Of a DNA stretch of 64,000 nucleotides, positions 19,174-28,505 are shown in pieces (within the stretch, counting starts at the first letter, position 1; every line of letters starts with the position of its first letter). This DNA comes from an uncultured Paracoccaceae bacterium. GTDB lineage: Bacteria > Pseudomonadota > Alphaproteobacteria > Rhodobacterales > Rhodobacteraceae. The notes beneath the pieces were generated by a model. It did not search any database. It had not been told where the DNA came from and was given only the letters and a program-made list of their open reading frames with translations. Made by a program: the position numbers and the translations under genes. The stretch is from positions 62,001-126,000 of the forward strand of contig CANNFE010000007.1 in NCBI GenBank assembly GCA_947503775.1. Direction: 5' to 3'.

Positions 19174-19664
19174 TCGCTGTCTTCCTCCTGTCGCTCTGGG
19201 CCGATTGGGCCGAGCCGCCTGCGATGGCGGCGGCCTCGGAGCAGGCGGATGCCATCCATGTGGACAAGTCCGAGCGCCGGATGGACCTGCTGCGGGGCGG
19301 CGAGGTGATCGAGACCTATCGCGTGGCCTTGGGCTTTACCCCCGAAGGCCACAAGAGGCAGGAGGGTGACGGGCGCACGCCGACAGGCACCTACGAGATC
19401 GACTGGCGCAATGCGCAATCCATCGCGCATCTGTCGCTCCATATCTCCTATCCCAACGAGGCGGATCGGGCCTGGGCGGCGGAGCGCGGCGTCGATCCGG
19501 GCGGGGATATCATGATCCACGGGGTCATGAACGGATACCGGATGCTGGGGCCGCTTTTGCGCTATGTCGATTGGACCTGGGGCTGCATCGCAGTGACTGA
19601 CCGCGAGATGCGCGAGATCTGGTCCCTGGTGCCGGACGGCACGCCGATTGTGATCGAGGAATGA
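19170..19664 (+). CDS. L,D-transpeptidase (YkuD domain)
   Basis: The 164-residue protein carries a YkuD-type catalytic domain: IHVDKSERRMDLLRGGE as the first strands, DGRTPTGTYEI, IMIHGVMNG with the conserved His, and TWGCIAVTDREM with the catalytic Cys. Such enzymes make 3-3 crosslinks in peptidoglycan or attach proteins to it. A short N-terminal hydrophobic stretch may be a signal peptide, as expected for a periplasmic enzyme. It lies between two MAPEG genes, 1 base before the second. Confidence 0.87.
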   Translation: MIAVFLLSLWADWAEPPAMAAASEQADAIHVDKSERRMDLLRGGEVIETYRVALGFTPEGHKRQEGDGRTPTGTYEIDWRNAQSIAHLSLHISYPNEADRAWAAERGVDPGGDIMIHGVMNGYRMLGPLLRYVDWTWGCIAVTDREMREIWSLVPDGTPIVIEE

Positions 19665-19665
19665 G

Positions 19666-20061
19666 ATGACACCTGAACTGACCGTTCTCGCGCTCGCCGC
19701 CCTGCTGCAAGGCCTGCAATTCGTCCTGTATGCCGTGCCGGCCAATCGCGACCTTGGCCCGGGCTACACGATGTCGGCGCGCGACAGACCGCCGAGCCGG
19801 GAGATGTCGCCGGTGACGGGGCGGCTCGGTCGGGCGATGGCCAACCATTTCGAAGGGCTGATCCTCTTCACCATCGCGGTGATCGTCGTCACGCTGGGCG
19901 AGCAGTCGACCTGGTTCACCGCGGCTTGCGCGTGGATCTACCTGATCGCCCGCATCCTTTATATTCCCGCCTATGCCCGCGACATGCGGCCAGGGCGGTC
20001 CATTGTCTGGATGGTCGGGTTCACAGCGACCTTTCTCATGATCCTCGCAGCCCTTATCTAG
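19666..20061 (+). CDS. MAPEG family membrane protein (second of two)
   Basis: The 131-residue, four-helix protein is related to the MAPEG protein at 18790. Both have a Ser-Arg/Ala-Arg-Asp motif after helix 1, a following loop ending in a G-R-L-x-R-A/D-R-A pattern, and ARILYIPAY in place of ARVVYLPAY. The two are probably paralogues split by the transpeptidase gene. It starts 1 base after that gene and is followed 30 bases later by lpd. Confidence 0.83.
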   Translation: MTPELTVLALAALLQGLQFVLYAVPANRDLGPGYTMSARDRPPSREMSPVTGRLGRAMANHFEGLILFTIAVIVVTLGEQSTWFTAACAWIYLIARILYIPAYARDMRPGRSIVWMVGFTATFLMILAALI

Positions 20062-20091
20062 GCTTTGAACGCCGCCCGAAGGAGACACCCC

Positions 20092-21483
20092 ATGGCCAGT
20101 TACGACGTTATCATCATCGGCTCCGGTCCCGGGGGATATGTGGGCGCGATCCGCTGTGCGCAGCTGGGGCTGAAGACGGCCGTTGTCGAAGGGCGCGAGA
20201 CGCTGGGCGGGACCTGCCTGAATATCGGGTGCATTCCGTCCAAGGCGCTGCTGCACTCGACCGAGCTTTTGCACGAGACGGAGCATAACTTCGAGAAGAT
20301 GGGCCTCAAGGTCGCCTCGCCCAAGGTCGATTGGAAGCAGATGCAGGCCTACAAGGACGACGTGATCGGCCAGAATACGAAGGGGGTCGAGTTCCTCTTC
20401 AAGAAGAACAAGATCGACTGGCTCAAAGGGTGGGGATCGATCCCGGAGGCGGGCAAGGTGAAGGTCGGCGACGAGGTCCACGAGGCCAAGCATATCGTCG
20501 TTGCCTCGGGGTCCGAGCCGTCGGCGCTGCCTGGCGTCGAGGTGGACGAGAAGATTGTCGTGACCTCGGAAGGGGCGCTGGCACTGGGCAAGATCCCGAA
20601 GACGATGGTGGTGATCGGCGCGGGCGTGATCGGGCTTGAGCTGGGGTCGGTCTATGCGCGCCTCGGGACCAAGGTGACGGTCGTCGAATACATGGAGACG
20701 ATCACCCCCGGCATGGATGCCGAGGTGCAGCGGCAGTTCCAGAAGATCCTCAAGAAGCAGGGCCTGGAGTTCATCCTTGGAGCCGCCGTCGAGGGTGTGG
20801 AGACGACCAAGACGAAGGCCAAGGTCAGCTACAAGCTCAAGAAGGACGACAGCGAGGCGAGCCTCGATGCGGATATCGTTCTCGTCTCGACGGGGCGCAA
20901 GCCCTATACCGACGGGCTCGGCCTCGACGCGCTCGGCGTCAAGGTCAGCGACCGCGGCCAGATCGAGGTCGACGGCCACTACCGGACGAATATCGACGGC
21001 ATCTATGCGATCGGCGACTGCATCGCCGGGCCGATGTTGGCCCACAAGGCCGAGGACGAGGGCATGGCCGTCGCCGAGGGCATTGCCGGCCAGCATCCGC
21101 ATGTGAATTACGATGTGATCCCGGGGGTCATCTATACCCATCCGGAGGTTGCCAGCGTGGGCAAGACCGAGGCCGAGCTAAAAGAGGCGGGGCACGCCTA
21201 TCGCAAGGGCAGCTTCCAGTTCATGGGTAACGGGCGGGCGCGGGCCAATTTCGCCGCCGACGGCTTCGTGAAGATCCTCGCCGACAAGGAAACCGACCGG
21301 ATCCTGGGCGCGCATATCATCGGGCCGATGGCGGGCGATCTGATCCACGAGATCTGCGTCGCGATGGAGTTCGGCGCGGCGGCGGAGGATCTGGCGCGGA
21401 CCTGCCATGCCCATCCGACCTATTCCGAAGCGGTCCGCGAGGCGGCTTTGGCGGCCAGCGGCATGGGGGCGATCCACGCCTAG
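20092..21483 (+). CDS. lpd: Dihydrolipoyl dehydrogenase (E3)
   Basis: E3 reoxidises the dihydrolipoyl groups of OdhB, transferring electrons through FAD to NAD. The 463-residue protein has the FAD-binding [14 protein letters not shown], the redox-active [13 protein letters not shown] with both cysteines, the NAD-binding [16 protein letters not shown], and [14 protein letters not shown] with the catalytic His-Glu pair near the C-terminus. The start at 20092 follows GAAGGAGA; an upstream in-frame start at 20065 is not supported. It ends 7 bases from a convergent gene. Confidence 0.96.
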   Translation: MASYDVIIIGSGPGGYVGAIRCAQLGLKTAVVEGRETLGGTCLNIGCIPSKALLHSTELLHETEHNFEKMGLKVASPKVDWKQMQAYKDDVIGQNTKGVEFLFKKNKIDWLKGWGSIPEAGKVKVGDEVHEAKHIVVASGSEPSALPGVEVDEKIVVTSEGALALGKIPKTMVVIGAGVIGLELGSVYARLGTKVTVVEYMETITPGMDAEVQRQFQKILKKQGLEFILGAAVEGVETTKTKAKVSYKLKKDDSEASLDADIVLVSTGRKPYTDGLGLDALGVKVSDRGQIEVDGHYRTNIDGIYAIGDCIAGPMLAHKAEDEGMAVAEGIAGQHPHVNYDVIPGVIYTHPEVASVGKTEAELKEAGHAYRKGSFQFMGNGRARANFAADGFVKILADKETDRILGAHIIGPMAGDLIHEICVAMEFGAAAEDLARTCHAHPTYSEAVREAALAASGMGAIHA

Positions 21484-21490
21484 ATTGGCG

Positions 21491-22102
21491 TCAGGCGCGC
21501 CTGCGCGTCAGCACCGTCCAGACGCGCAGATCGGCAATGACCTTGGCCGTCGCGGCCAAGGCCAGCCCGCAAAGCGCGATCTTGGACACCGTGCCCATCG
21601 TGCCCTCGATCAGCAGGGCATGAATGACGCTGCCCGCCACGATCACCACCGCCAGCCCGGTATGCAGCACCCGCCAGAGGGGCAGGCGGATCCGGCGCTT
21701 TTTGCGCAGCACCGCAAGGAGCGCGGCGGCAAAGACGGCCCACATCGCGATCACGCCCCAGACCGAGAACGGCGTGGGCGAGACGAAAAGAAGCGCATCG
21801 ACCACATCCGGCGGGCTCGTGATCCAAAGCGCGCCGACATGCACGATCACCGCCCCCAAAAGGCCCGCTCCGATCAGGCCGTGAAGCCTGCGCCCGCGCG
21901 GGATCGGCAAACCGGGCAAATAGCCCCCGGCCAGCAGCGGCTGGATCAGAAGAAGCGCCAGCGCGACCACACCGGCAAGACCCGCCGCGATATAGACCGG
22001 ATCGCGCCAGGCGAGCAGCGGGCTCGTGGCCGCAACGGTGATCGGGATCGCGACGGCGCCCGCAAGGGCAAGCCAGATCAAAGCCGCGCGGACCCCTCCC
22101 AT
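21491..22102 (-). CDS. Ferric reductase-like transmembrane protein
   Basis: The 203-residue protein has about six helices. The family pattern includes RRLHGLIGAGLLGAVIVHVGAL and RVLHTGLAVVIVAGSVIHALL, which place paired His residues suited to binding heme across the membrane, as in ferric-reductase-like and cytochrome b561-like proteins. It lies 5 bases after a Tat-exported intradiol-dioxygenase-like protein, so the two form a transcript, perhaps an electron-transfer pair. The electron acceptor is unknown. Confidence 0.72.
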   Translation of the reverse strand: MGGVRAALIWLALAGAVAIPITVAATSPLLAWRDPVYIAAGLAGVVALALLLIQPLLAGGYLPGLPIPRGRRLHGLIGAGLLGAVIVHVGALWITSPPDVVDALLFVSPTPFSVWGVIAMWAVFAAALLAVLRKKRRIRLPLWRVLHTGLAVVIVAGSVIHALLIEGTMGTVSKIALCGLALAATAKVIADLRVWTVLTRRRA

Positions 22103-22107
22103 GCCGG

Positions 22108-22599
22108 TCAGGCCGGTTGCAGCACGAAATGCGCCTCGAGGCTGGTCTGCTCCGCGCTTGGCATGACCGGGCGCAAAAAGACCGTCTCGAAGTCGGGATC
22201 GTCATAGGCCAGGTGCCCGTGCGGCTGGCCGAAGGCGGGCACGATCTGCGGCATCTCAAGCCGGAAGACGCCGGCCTCGTCGGTCAGCGTCGCGCCGTGG
22301 CTCTGCGGATCGCGCTCATGCCCTTCGGTCGTATGCGCCCAGATCTGGATGCGCTGGCCCGCAAGCGGCGCGCCGTCGCCCGCCCCGCGCACCGTGCCGG
22401 ACATCCAGAAGCCGCCGCCGCCGATCCGCTCCACGATAGGCGCGCCGGGACGGTAATTGTTGGCGCCGCCCCGCATCGTCTGGGTCGGCGCGAGCCCCTG
22501 CGCCCGGGCGGGCACAAGCAGGCCGGAGGCGCCCGTGATCAAGGCGGCGCCGGCACCGGCGGCAAGAAGTCTGCGGCGGGTCGGAGCGGTGGGGGACAT
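22108..22599 (-). CDS. Tat-exported intradiol dioxygenase-like protein
   Basis: The 163-residue protein starts with T-R-R-R-L-L-A-A-G-A-G and a hydrophobic stretch ending A-R-A-Q, a clear twin-arginine signal. The mature part has the beta-sandwich pattern FWMSGTVRGAGDGAPLAGQR followed by IWAHT, as in the protocatechuate 3,4-dioxygenase fold. The iron-ligand set (two Tyr and two His) is not obvious, so catalysis is unsure. The start at 22599 has GAGAGATTGAC upstream; the frame reaches 22746 without support. Confidence 0.75.
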   Translation of the reverse strand: MSPTAPTRRRLLAAGAGAALITGASGLLVPARAQGLAPTQTMRGGANNYRPGAPIVERIGGGGFWMSGTVRGAGDGAPLAGQRIQIWAHTTEGHERDPQSHGATLTDEAGVFRLEMPQIVPAFGQPHGHLAYDDPDFETVFLRPVMPSAEQTSLEAHFVLQPA

Positions 22600-22834
22600 G
22601 TCAATCTCTCCTCTGAGCGTCAGGTGGGGAACTGCACGGGGGCGGGCAAACGTCAACTTCGAACATCTTCGCTTGACCCGAAAATAGGGCCCCCACACCT
22701 CAAGAAAAACCGCGCCAACAGCTTTGTGAAGACACGTGGCCGCCACCCCGCCCCCCCTATTCGGGTGGCCTCGCGGATCTTGACGCCACGAGCGTCAGAC
22801 GAAACAAATGAAAGCGGATACTTAAGGGTTTTGG

Positions 22835-23497
22835 ATGCGACTTGCCGGGGGACTGAACGTGGCCGATACCGACAGCGACGAGGCGACGCGCCCGCCGCCG
22901 CCAGACGCGGCGATCCAGACCGAAAGCCGCACCGAAGCGCCCGAGCAACCGGCGAACACCCTGCGTTTCGACACGCCCCAAGATCTTTACGCGGCCATGC
23001 CGCAACTGGCCGAGCTGACGCAACATCGCCCGCGCGAGGGCGAGGAGATGGGGGCGTTCCTCTATCGCCTGCGCTCTTCCACGACGCCCGAGGAAGCGGT
23101 GACATTCACCGCTTTTGCCGCGCAGCCTCGGGTTGCGATCTGGTGGGCGCATGACTGCCTGAGGGTGATGGCCGACAGCATGGATGCCGAAGACCTCGCC
23201 CTGATGGAGCGGATCGCCCAATGGATCACCACGCCGACCCAGGCGCTGCGCCATGCGATCATGCGCGACGCGCTCTGGGCGCCGCGCCGGTCGCCGGTGA
23301 TCCTGCTCGCGCTCGCCGCCGGATGGTCGGGCGGGCCGGTCGCGCCGAACGATCCCGCGCCGGTCGCCCCCTACCGCGCGCCGCGCGCCATCAACTCGGC
23401 GGTCCTGTCGGGGCTCGCGCAGGCCAGCCTCACCCGGCGCTCGATCCTGCTCGCCCGGTTCATCGACATGGCGGAATCGGTGCTGAGGGTCTATTGA
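22835..23497 (+). CDS. T6SS-associated DUF6931 family protein
   Basis: The 220-residue cytosolic protein has a disordered Asp/Pro/Glu-rich start and then a helical domain (about 45-215). AVTFTAFAAQPRVAIWWAHD and the later GWSGGPVAPNDPAPVAPYRAP resemble DUF6931, a family seen in T6SS loci of Rhodobacteraceae. It is the first gene of the plus-strand T6SS block, 34 bases before tagH. A GTG at 22859 behind GGGGGA is an alternative start that removes the first eight residues. Its function is unknown. Confidence 0.68.
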   Translation: MRLAGGLNVADTDSDEATRPPPPDAAIQTESRTEAPEQPANTLRFDTPQDLYAAMPQLAELTQHRPREGEEMGAFLYRLRSSTTPEEAVTFTAFAAQPRVAIWWAHDCLRVMADSMDAEDLALMERIAQWITTPTQALRHAIMRDALWAPRRSPVILLALAAGWSGGPVAPNDPAPVAPYRAPRAINSAVLSGLAQASLTRRSILLARFIDMAESVLRVY

Positions 23498-23531
23498 CGC
23501 CGCGCTGACTTCACGCGACCACGGACCGATC

Positions 23532-24800
23532 ATGACGCTGACCCTTCAGATCGAGAATTTCGACCGTCTGGACGATGGTGGGCCGACGCAGATCACCGTC
23601 GATCGCGCGGGTCTGACCGTGGGGCGCAGCGGCACATCCGACTGGACGCTGCCCGATCCGGCCCGCCATGTCTCGAGCCGTCATTTCACGGTCGACTATC
23701 GTGACGGCGGCTATTGGCTTAGCGATACCTCGACCAACGGCACCTTCCTGATCGGCCAGCCCTACCGGCTCGATGGTCCGCATCTTTTGACCAGCGGCGA
23801 GCGCTTTCAGGTCGGGCACTATATCATCGCCGTCACCCTGGGCAGTGCCCCGGCCGCCGCGCCGCCTCCGCAGGCCGCGCCGATGGGCGATCCTGATCCC
23901 TGGTCGCTGGGCCCAGCCGTGCACGAGCCGATCAATCCCAGCCCGGCGCCCGATCCGCGCCAGTTCGAGGATTTCGCGGACGAGTTCATCGCGACACCCG
24001 GTTTCACCCCGGCCCCCGCGCCTGCCCCGGCGCCCCCCGCGCCAGCGCCTGCCCCCTCGGCCAGCCCCTTCGGCGCGCCGCCCGCCGCCTCGGACAGCCC
24101 GTTCGGCGCGGGCGGTCCAGCCGCCTCGCCCGCCCCCATCCCGGGACCGCCTGCCACCCCCGCCGCCCAGCCTCCAGCCGCCCAGCCCTCAGCATCCCAA
24201 CCCGCAGCCGCCCCGTCCGGCGCCGTTCTCGCCGCCTTTCGCGAGGGCGCAGGCCTGCCCCCCGCCCCGGTCGGCCTAGACGAGGCCCAGATGGCGCGCG
24301 AGCTGGGCCGCACCATGCGGATCCTCACCGAAGAGCTGATGACGCTCCTGCGCGACCGTGCCTCGGCCAAGCAATTCACCCGCGCAGGCGACCGCACGAT
24401 GATGGGGGCCACGGCGAACAACCCGCTCAAGTTCATGCCCTCCGCCGAACAGGCGCTCGAGGTGATGCTCTTTGAGCCGCGCGACGGCTTTCTGCGCTGC
24501 GCTGACAGTACCGAGACGGCACTGAGGGACGTGCGCCTGCACCAGTCGGCCGTCTTCGCCGCCATCCAGCCCGCTTTGGCGCGGCTGCTCGACGATCTGG
24601 CGCCTGAGGCGATCGAGGAACGGGCCGGCAGCGGTCTTCTGGGCGCAGGCCGCAAGGGCAAGGCCTGGGACACCTACGTCCAGCGCTGGGATGCCAAGGT
24701 GACGGCCCATGAAAACGGCATGCTCGACGTCTTTCTCGCCTATTTTGCGGAAAGCTATGCCCGCGCCATCGCGGGCGCCAAAGACACGCCCGGCAGTTGA
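23532..24800 (+). CDS. tagH: T6SS-associated FHA domain protein TagH
   Basis: FHA proteins read Thr-phosphorylated partners in post-translational control of T6SS assembly. The 422-residue protein has an N-terminal FHA domain (about 1-105) with TVGRSGTSDWTLPD, VSSRHFTV and STNGTFLIG, the Arg, Ser-His and Asn positions that grip phosphothreonine. A long Pro/Ala-rich linker (about 115-235) follows. The C-terminal helical domain with FKEG-like FREGAGLPP and NNPLKFMPSAEQALEVM matches TagH. It likely acts with the kinase, phosphatase and TssL of this locus. Confidence 0.92.
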   Translation: MTLTLQIENFDRLDDGGPTQITVDRAGLTVGRSGTSDWTLPDPARHVSSRHFTVDYRDGGYWLSDTSTNGTFLIGQPYRLDGPHLLTSGERFQVGHYIIAVTLGSAPAAAPPPQAAPMGDPDPWSLGPAVHEPINPSPAPDPRQFEDFADEFIATPGFTPAPAPAPAPPAPAPAPSASPFGAPPAASDSPFGAGGPAASPAPIPGPPATPAAQPPAAQPSASQPAAAPSGAVLAAFREGAGLPPAPVGLDEAQMARELGRTMRILTEELMTLLRDRASAKQFTRAGDRTMMGATANNPLKFMPSAEQALEVMLFEPRDGFLRCADSTETALRDVRLHQSAVFAAIQPALARLLDDLAPEAIEERAGSGLLGAGRKGKAWDTYVQRWDAKVTAHENGMLDVFLAYFAESYARAIAGAKDTPGS

Positions 24801-24857
24801 CGCGACCGGCCAAAGCCCGCACGGTCCGCGCATGTTTGAAATGACGATGGCCTATTG

Positions 24858-26234
24858 ATGCAGCTTGATTTTCTGACCGAACCCGTCACGCCCGACGCAC
24901 CTTGCGGCCCCGATCTGGAGGCGACCGATCACGACGGGTTTCTCGACTACTATTTCGAAGCAGAAGCGCGCATGCCGGAGCGGTATTTCACTCCCGGGAT
25001 CCGGGACGGGAAAGGCGAAGGCAGCACGGATGTGCTGTTCGACCCGTCTTCGGTGGATCTGAAGGCCGAGAAGGCCGCCATTCTGGGACTGCTCAAGGAA
25101 AGCCGCGATCTGCGGCTGTTGTCGCTTCTGGCGCGCTTTTCGGTTCTCGCAGGGGATCTGGCGGGCTTTGCCGAGGCGCTGACCGGAATGGCCGACCTGA
25201 TCGAGGCCTTCCCGCGCGAGGCCCATCCCTCGACCGAGGACGGCCCGTCGGACCGGCGCAGCACGCTGGAGGATCTGGCGGGGATCGTGACCGTGGTCAT
25301 GCCGCTGCAATATGCGGATCTGGCGCCTCCCTCTCAGGCCACGTTGCGGCGGTATATGGTCGGGAATGCGGAATTGACGCCGCGCGAGGGCGAGGACGAG
25401 TTGTCGACCTCGGATGTGCTTTCGGCATTGGGGGATCCCGGCGCGGCAAGCCGGGTCGAGACCGTGCATGGGCACCTCGTCGCGGCGCGCAATGCGCTGG
25501 CGCGGATCCGGTCGGCCTGTCTGGGCGACGAAACCCAACCCTTCAACGTGACGCTGGATCCCACGACAGACACGCTCGAACGGATGCTGACGGTGATCCA
25601 GCAGGCCCGCAGCGATCTGACCTCCGAGGCGCCCGCCGCTCCGCCAAAACCGGCGCCGGAGGCCGAAACGCCCGCGCCGGGTGGCGCAGAGGACGCCCCC
25701 GAGCCCTCCGGCGACGCTCCGGCAGAGGCGCCCGCCCCGAAACCGGCCCCGTCCTCCGCAGGCAGCGTGGGCATCGACGATCAGGCCGCGGCCAAGGCGA
25801 CGCTCGAGGCGGTCGAACGCTATTTCGCGGCCCATGACCCAGCCTCGGCGGCCTTGCTTCTGGTTACGCAGGCCCGGCTGCTGATCGGCAAGCCGCTGGT
25901 CGAGGCGCTCGACACGCTTTTGCCGGACAAGGCGGGGCGCGCGATCATCGATTTCGGGCCGCAGACCGGCTTTGCCCTGCCCATGGACCGACTGCGGATG
26001 TTGTCGGGGGCGGGGCCTTCTCAGACCCAGACCGAAGATGCGCCTCCGGCGCCGCCCACGATCGAGCGGCGGGCGGATCTCGCGATGCATCTGAGGGGGG
26101 TCGAGGACTTCTTCCGGCAGACCCAGCCCGCCAGCCCGATTCCCATGTTGCTGACCCGGGCGCGCACCTATTTGGACAAGGATTTTCAATCACTTCTGTC
26201 CGAATTGTTGCCAAAAGAACCACAAGCCGAATGA
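24858..26234 (+). CDS. tssA: T6SS baseplate/sheath cap protein TssA
   Basis: TssA helps recruit the baseplate and coordinates sheath growth. The 458-residue protein has the ImpA N-terminal domain (PCGPDLEATDHDGFLDYY and SRDLRLLSLLARFSVLAGDL), a Pro/Ala/Glu-rich linker around 255-300, and a C-terminal helical domain ending DFFRQTQPASPIPMLLTRA. The ending motif YFRRxEPSSPxPxLLxRA is typical of TssA. The start at 24858 is an ATG right after an in-frame TTG. Confidence 0.92.
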   Translation: MQLDFLTEPVTPDAPCGPDLEATDHDGFLDYYFEAEARMPERYFTPGIRDGKGEGSTDVLFDPSSVDLKAEKAAILGLLKESRDLRLLSLLARFSVLAGDLAGFAEALTGMADLIEAFPREAHPSTEDGPSDRRSTLEDLAGIVTVVMPLQYADLAPPSQATLRRYMVGNAELTPREGEDELSTSDVLSALGDPGAASRVETVHGHLVAARNALARIRSACLGDETQPFNVTLDPTTDTLERMLTVIQQARSDLTSEAPAAPPKPAPEAETPAPGGAEDAPEPSGDAPAEAPAPKPAPSSAGSVGIDDQAAAKATLEAVERYFAAHDPASAALLLVTQARLLIGKPLVEALDTLLPDKAGRAIIDFGPQTGFALPMDRLRMLSGAGPSQTQTEDAPPAPPTIERRADLAMHLRGVEDFFRQTQPASPIPMLLTRARTYLDKDFQSLLSELLPKEPQAE

Positions 26235-26236
26235 CA

Positions 26237-26279
26237 CTCCCCCCGAACGGGTGGGACCGCTCCCCCCGAAGGGGTGGGG
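26237..26279. repeat. Direct repeat of a CCCCCCGAA-GGGTGGG unit between tssA and tssB
   Basis: Two 20-bp copies (26237-26256 and 26260-26279) differ at two positions and are 23 bp apart. Each can also fold, C-run with G-run around GAA. The second is followed by GGTTTCC, so this could act as a transcription attenuator between tssA and tssB, just before the tssB promoter. Confidence 0.5.
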
Positions 26280-26316
26280 GTTTCCACCATTGATCGAAAA
26301 AAGGGGGACTGACACG

Positions 26317-26345
26317 TTGACTTGGCCTGCCCCAACCGATTTTAT
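26317..26345 (+). promoter_or_regulatory. Candidate sigma-70 promoter for tssBC
   Basis: TTGACT (26317-26322) is separated by 17 bases from TTTTAT (26340-26345), about 28 bases before the tssB start. The -35 matches five of six consensus bases and the -10 four of six. Together with the upstream hairpins, this suggests that tssB and tssC have their own transcription start. Confidence 0.5.
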
Positions 26346-26372
26346 CTGCCCAAGATCAGGAGATTTGATTTA

Positions 26373-26903
26373 ATGGCTTCCGATAAAAGTACAGATTTCA
26401 TCAAGCGCAATCGCCCGCCTCGTGTGAACATCGCCTACGAGGATCCCTACGACAGCGAAAAGATGGTCGAGCTGCCTTTCACGATGGGCGTGATGTCGGA
26501 TCTGTCGGGCAACAACTCTCCCGTCGAAAAGCCCGCCTTCGAAGAGCGCGAGTTCACCGACGTGACCTCCGCCTCGCTCGACAGCTACATGGAAAGCGTC
26601 GCGCCCGGCGTGACCTTCAATGTCGAAGACAAGCTGAACCCCGACAGCGGCAACAAGCTGGGCGTCGATCTGCAATTTCGGTCGATGGATGATTTCAGCC
26701 CCGCCGAAGTGGCCCGCCAGGTCCCCGCGCTCAACAAGCTGCTGGAGGCGCGCGAGCATCTCGCCAACCTGCAACGCTACATGAGCTCCAAGCCCAAGGC
26801 GCAGGATCAGATCCATCAACTGCTCAACGATCCCGAACTGATGAAGGTTCTGGCCGAACGCAGCAAGCAGGCAGCTAGTGACGACGAGGCCGAAGACAAC
26901 TAA
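26373..26903 (+). CDS. tssB: T6SS contractile sheath small subunit TssB
   Basis: TssB forms the contractile sheath with TssC. The 176-residue protein has the family features RNRPPRVNIAYEDPYD, LPFTMGVMSDLSGNN and the C-terminal FRSMDDFSPAEVARQVPAL with LLEAREHLANL. The start at 26373 follows GGAGATTTG; the upstream part of the frame (from 26322) lies across the promoter and is rejected. It is 50 bases before tssC. Confidence 0.96.
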   Translation: MASDKSTDFIKRNRPPRVNIAYEDPYDSEKMVELPFTMGVMSDLSGNNSPVEKPAFEEREFTDVTSASLDSYMESVAPGVTFNVEDKLNPDSGNKLGVDLQFRSMDDFSPAEVARQVPALNKLLEAREHLANLQRYMSSKPKAQDQIHQLLNDPELMKVLAERSKQAASDDEAEDN

Positions 26904-26953
26904 GACGGTTCCAAGCGCATATTAGACGTTATGGACCGGAAGGGTATCTGACG

Positions 26954-28447
26954 ATGGCAAACGAAGCACAGACGCAAGAGTCTCAGGTCTCCGAAGGCCT
27001 CAACGAGCTTGAAGAGTTTTCGGACATCCTCAAGCAGAACATCAAGCCGCGCACCGATGTGGCCGCCAAGGAAGTCGACAACGCCGTCGTCGCGTTGGTG
27101 CGTGAGGCGCTGGACGATCAGACCGTCATTGCCGAGGACGTGCTCGACACGATCAACGCGATGATCGCCAAGCTGGACGAGAAGCTGTCGGCGCAGGTCA
27201 ACGAGATCATCCACCACGAGGATTTCCAGACCATCGAGTCGAGCTGGCGCGGGCTGGCCTACACGGTCAACAACGCCGAAACCGATGCGACGCTCCGCGT
27301 GAAGGTGATGAACGCCTCCAAGTCCGAGCTGGCCAAGGAACTGCGCCGCTATCCCGGCGCCAAGTGGGACAAGAGCCCGCTGCACACCAAGATCTACGAA
27401 AAGGAATTCGGCACGCTCGGCGGCAAGCCCTTCGGCGCGCTGATCGGCGACTATTACTTCAGCCAGTCGACCGCCGATGTCTCGCTCCTGCGCTCGATCG
27501 GGCAGGTCGCCGCTGCGGCCCATGCGCCCTTCATCTCGGCCGCCGCGCCCGAACTTCTGGGCCTCGACAGCTGGAACGAGATCTCGACCCCGCCGGATCT
27601 GTCCGAGATTTTCGACACGCCCGACTATGCCGCCTGGAACTCCCTGCGCGACAGCGAGAACAGCCGCTATCTGGCGCTCGTCATGCCCCGCGCCCTCTCG
27701 CGCGAGCCGTACGGGCAGAACTCCACCTCGGTCGTCGAGGAATTCGCCTTCGAGGAGGATACCGACGGGCGCGAGGGCAACCAGTATGCCTGGATGAACG
27801 CCGCCCATGCGATGGCCGCCAATATCAACCGCGCCCACAAAGAACATGGCTGGACGGTTCAGATCCGCGGCGTGACCTCGGGCGGTGAAGTGACCAATCT
27901 GCCCTCCCACACCTTCGATGTGGGCGACGGATCCAAAGAACTGAAATGCCCCACCGAAGTGTCGATCACCGACCGGCGCGAGGGCGAGCTTTCCAAGGCG
28001 GGCCTGATCGGCCTGATCCACCGGAAGCATACGGACAAGGCAGCCTTCATCGGGGCGCAGACGCTTTATCGCCCGAAAAAGTATGTCGACGAGCTGGCAA
28101 CCGCCTCCGACAACATGTCGTCGAGGCTGCCCTACATCTTCGCCGTGTCGCGATTCAGCCATTACCTCAAATGTATGGTTCGCGACAAAATCGGTCAGAG
28201 TCCGGATCGGGTCCAACTGGAAAAACAGCTCCAGACCTGGATCAATACCTACGTCTCTGCCAATCCCGAAAGCGCAAGCGAGAAGGAAAAGGCGAAGAAG
28301 CCCTTGGCCGGCGCAAAGGTCGAGGTCATCGAAGACGAGGAGAACCCCGGTTATTATACCGGTAAGTTTTTCCTCAAGCCGCACTTCCAATTGGAAGGAA
28401 TGGATATCGGAATGAGCTTGGTGTCCAAGCTTCCCGGGGGAAAGTGA
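26954..28447 (+). CDS. tssC: T6SS contractile sheath large subunit TssC
   Basis: TssC is the main sheath protein, disassembled by ClpV after contraction. The 497-residue protein shows the family landmarks: EDFQTIESSWRGLAYTVNN, KEFGTLGGKPFGALIGDYYF, HAPFISAAAPELLG, and the C-terminal ISVSRF-like FAVSRFSHYLKCM. Length is standard. The ATG at 26954 follows GGAAGG. It forms a pair with tssB, ahead of hcp. Confidence 0.97.
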   Translation: MANEAQTQESQVSEGLNELEEFSDILKQNIKPRTDVAAKEVDNAVVALVREALDDQTVIAEDVLDTINAMIAKLDEKLSAQVNEIIHHEDFQTIESSWRGLAYTVNNAETDATLRVKVMNASKSELAKELRRYPGAKWDKSPLHTKIYEKEFGTLGGKPFGALIGDYYFSQSTADVSLLRSIGQVAAAAHAPFISAAAPELLGLDSWNEISTPPDLSEIFDTPDYAAWNSLRDSENSRYLALVMPRALSREPYGQNSTSVVEEFAFEEDTDGREGNQYAWMNAAHAMAANINRAHKEHGWTVQIRGVTSGGEVTNLPSHTFDVGDGSKELKCPTEVSITDRREGELSKAGLIGLIHRKHTDKAAFIGAQTLYRPKKYVDELATASDNMSSRLPYIFAVSRFSHYLKCMVRDKIGQSPDRVQLEKQLQTWINTYVSANPESASEKEKAKKPLAGAKVEVIEDEENPGYYTGKFFLKPHFQLEGMDIGMSLVSKLPGGK

Positions 28448-28505
28448 TCAAGTCATTAAGTTCCGATGAAATCAAACCTAAACTTCATTACCAAGGAGAC
28501 AGGCT

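Noticed and set aside
19525-21141. 538-residue open frame antisense to lpd
   Set aside because: Antisense shadow of a well-recognised enzyme; composition is biased and no domain is visible.
26900-28390. 496-residue open frame antisense to tssC
   Set aside because: Shadow frame over a strongly conserved sheath gene.
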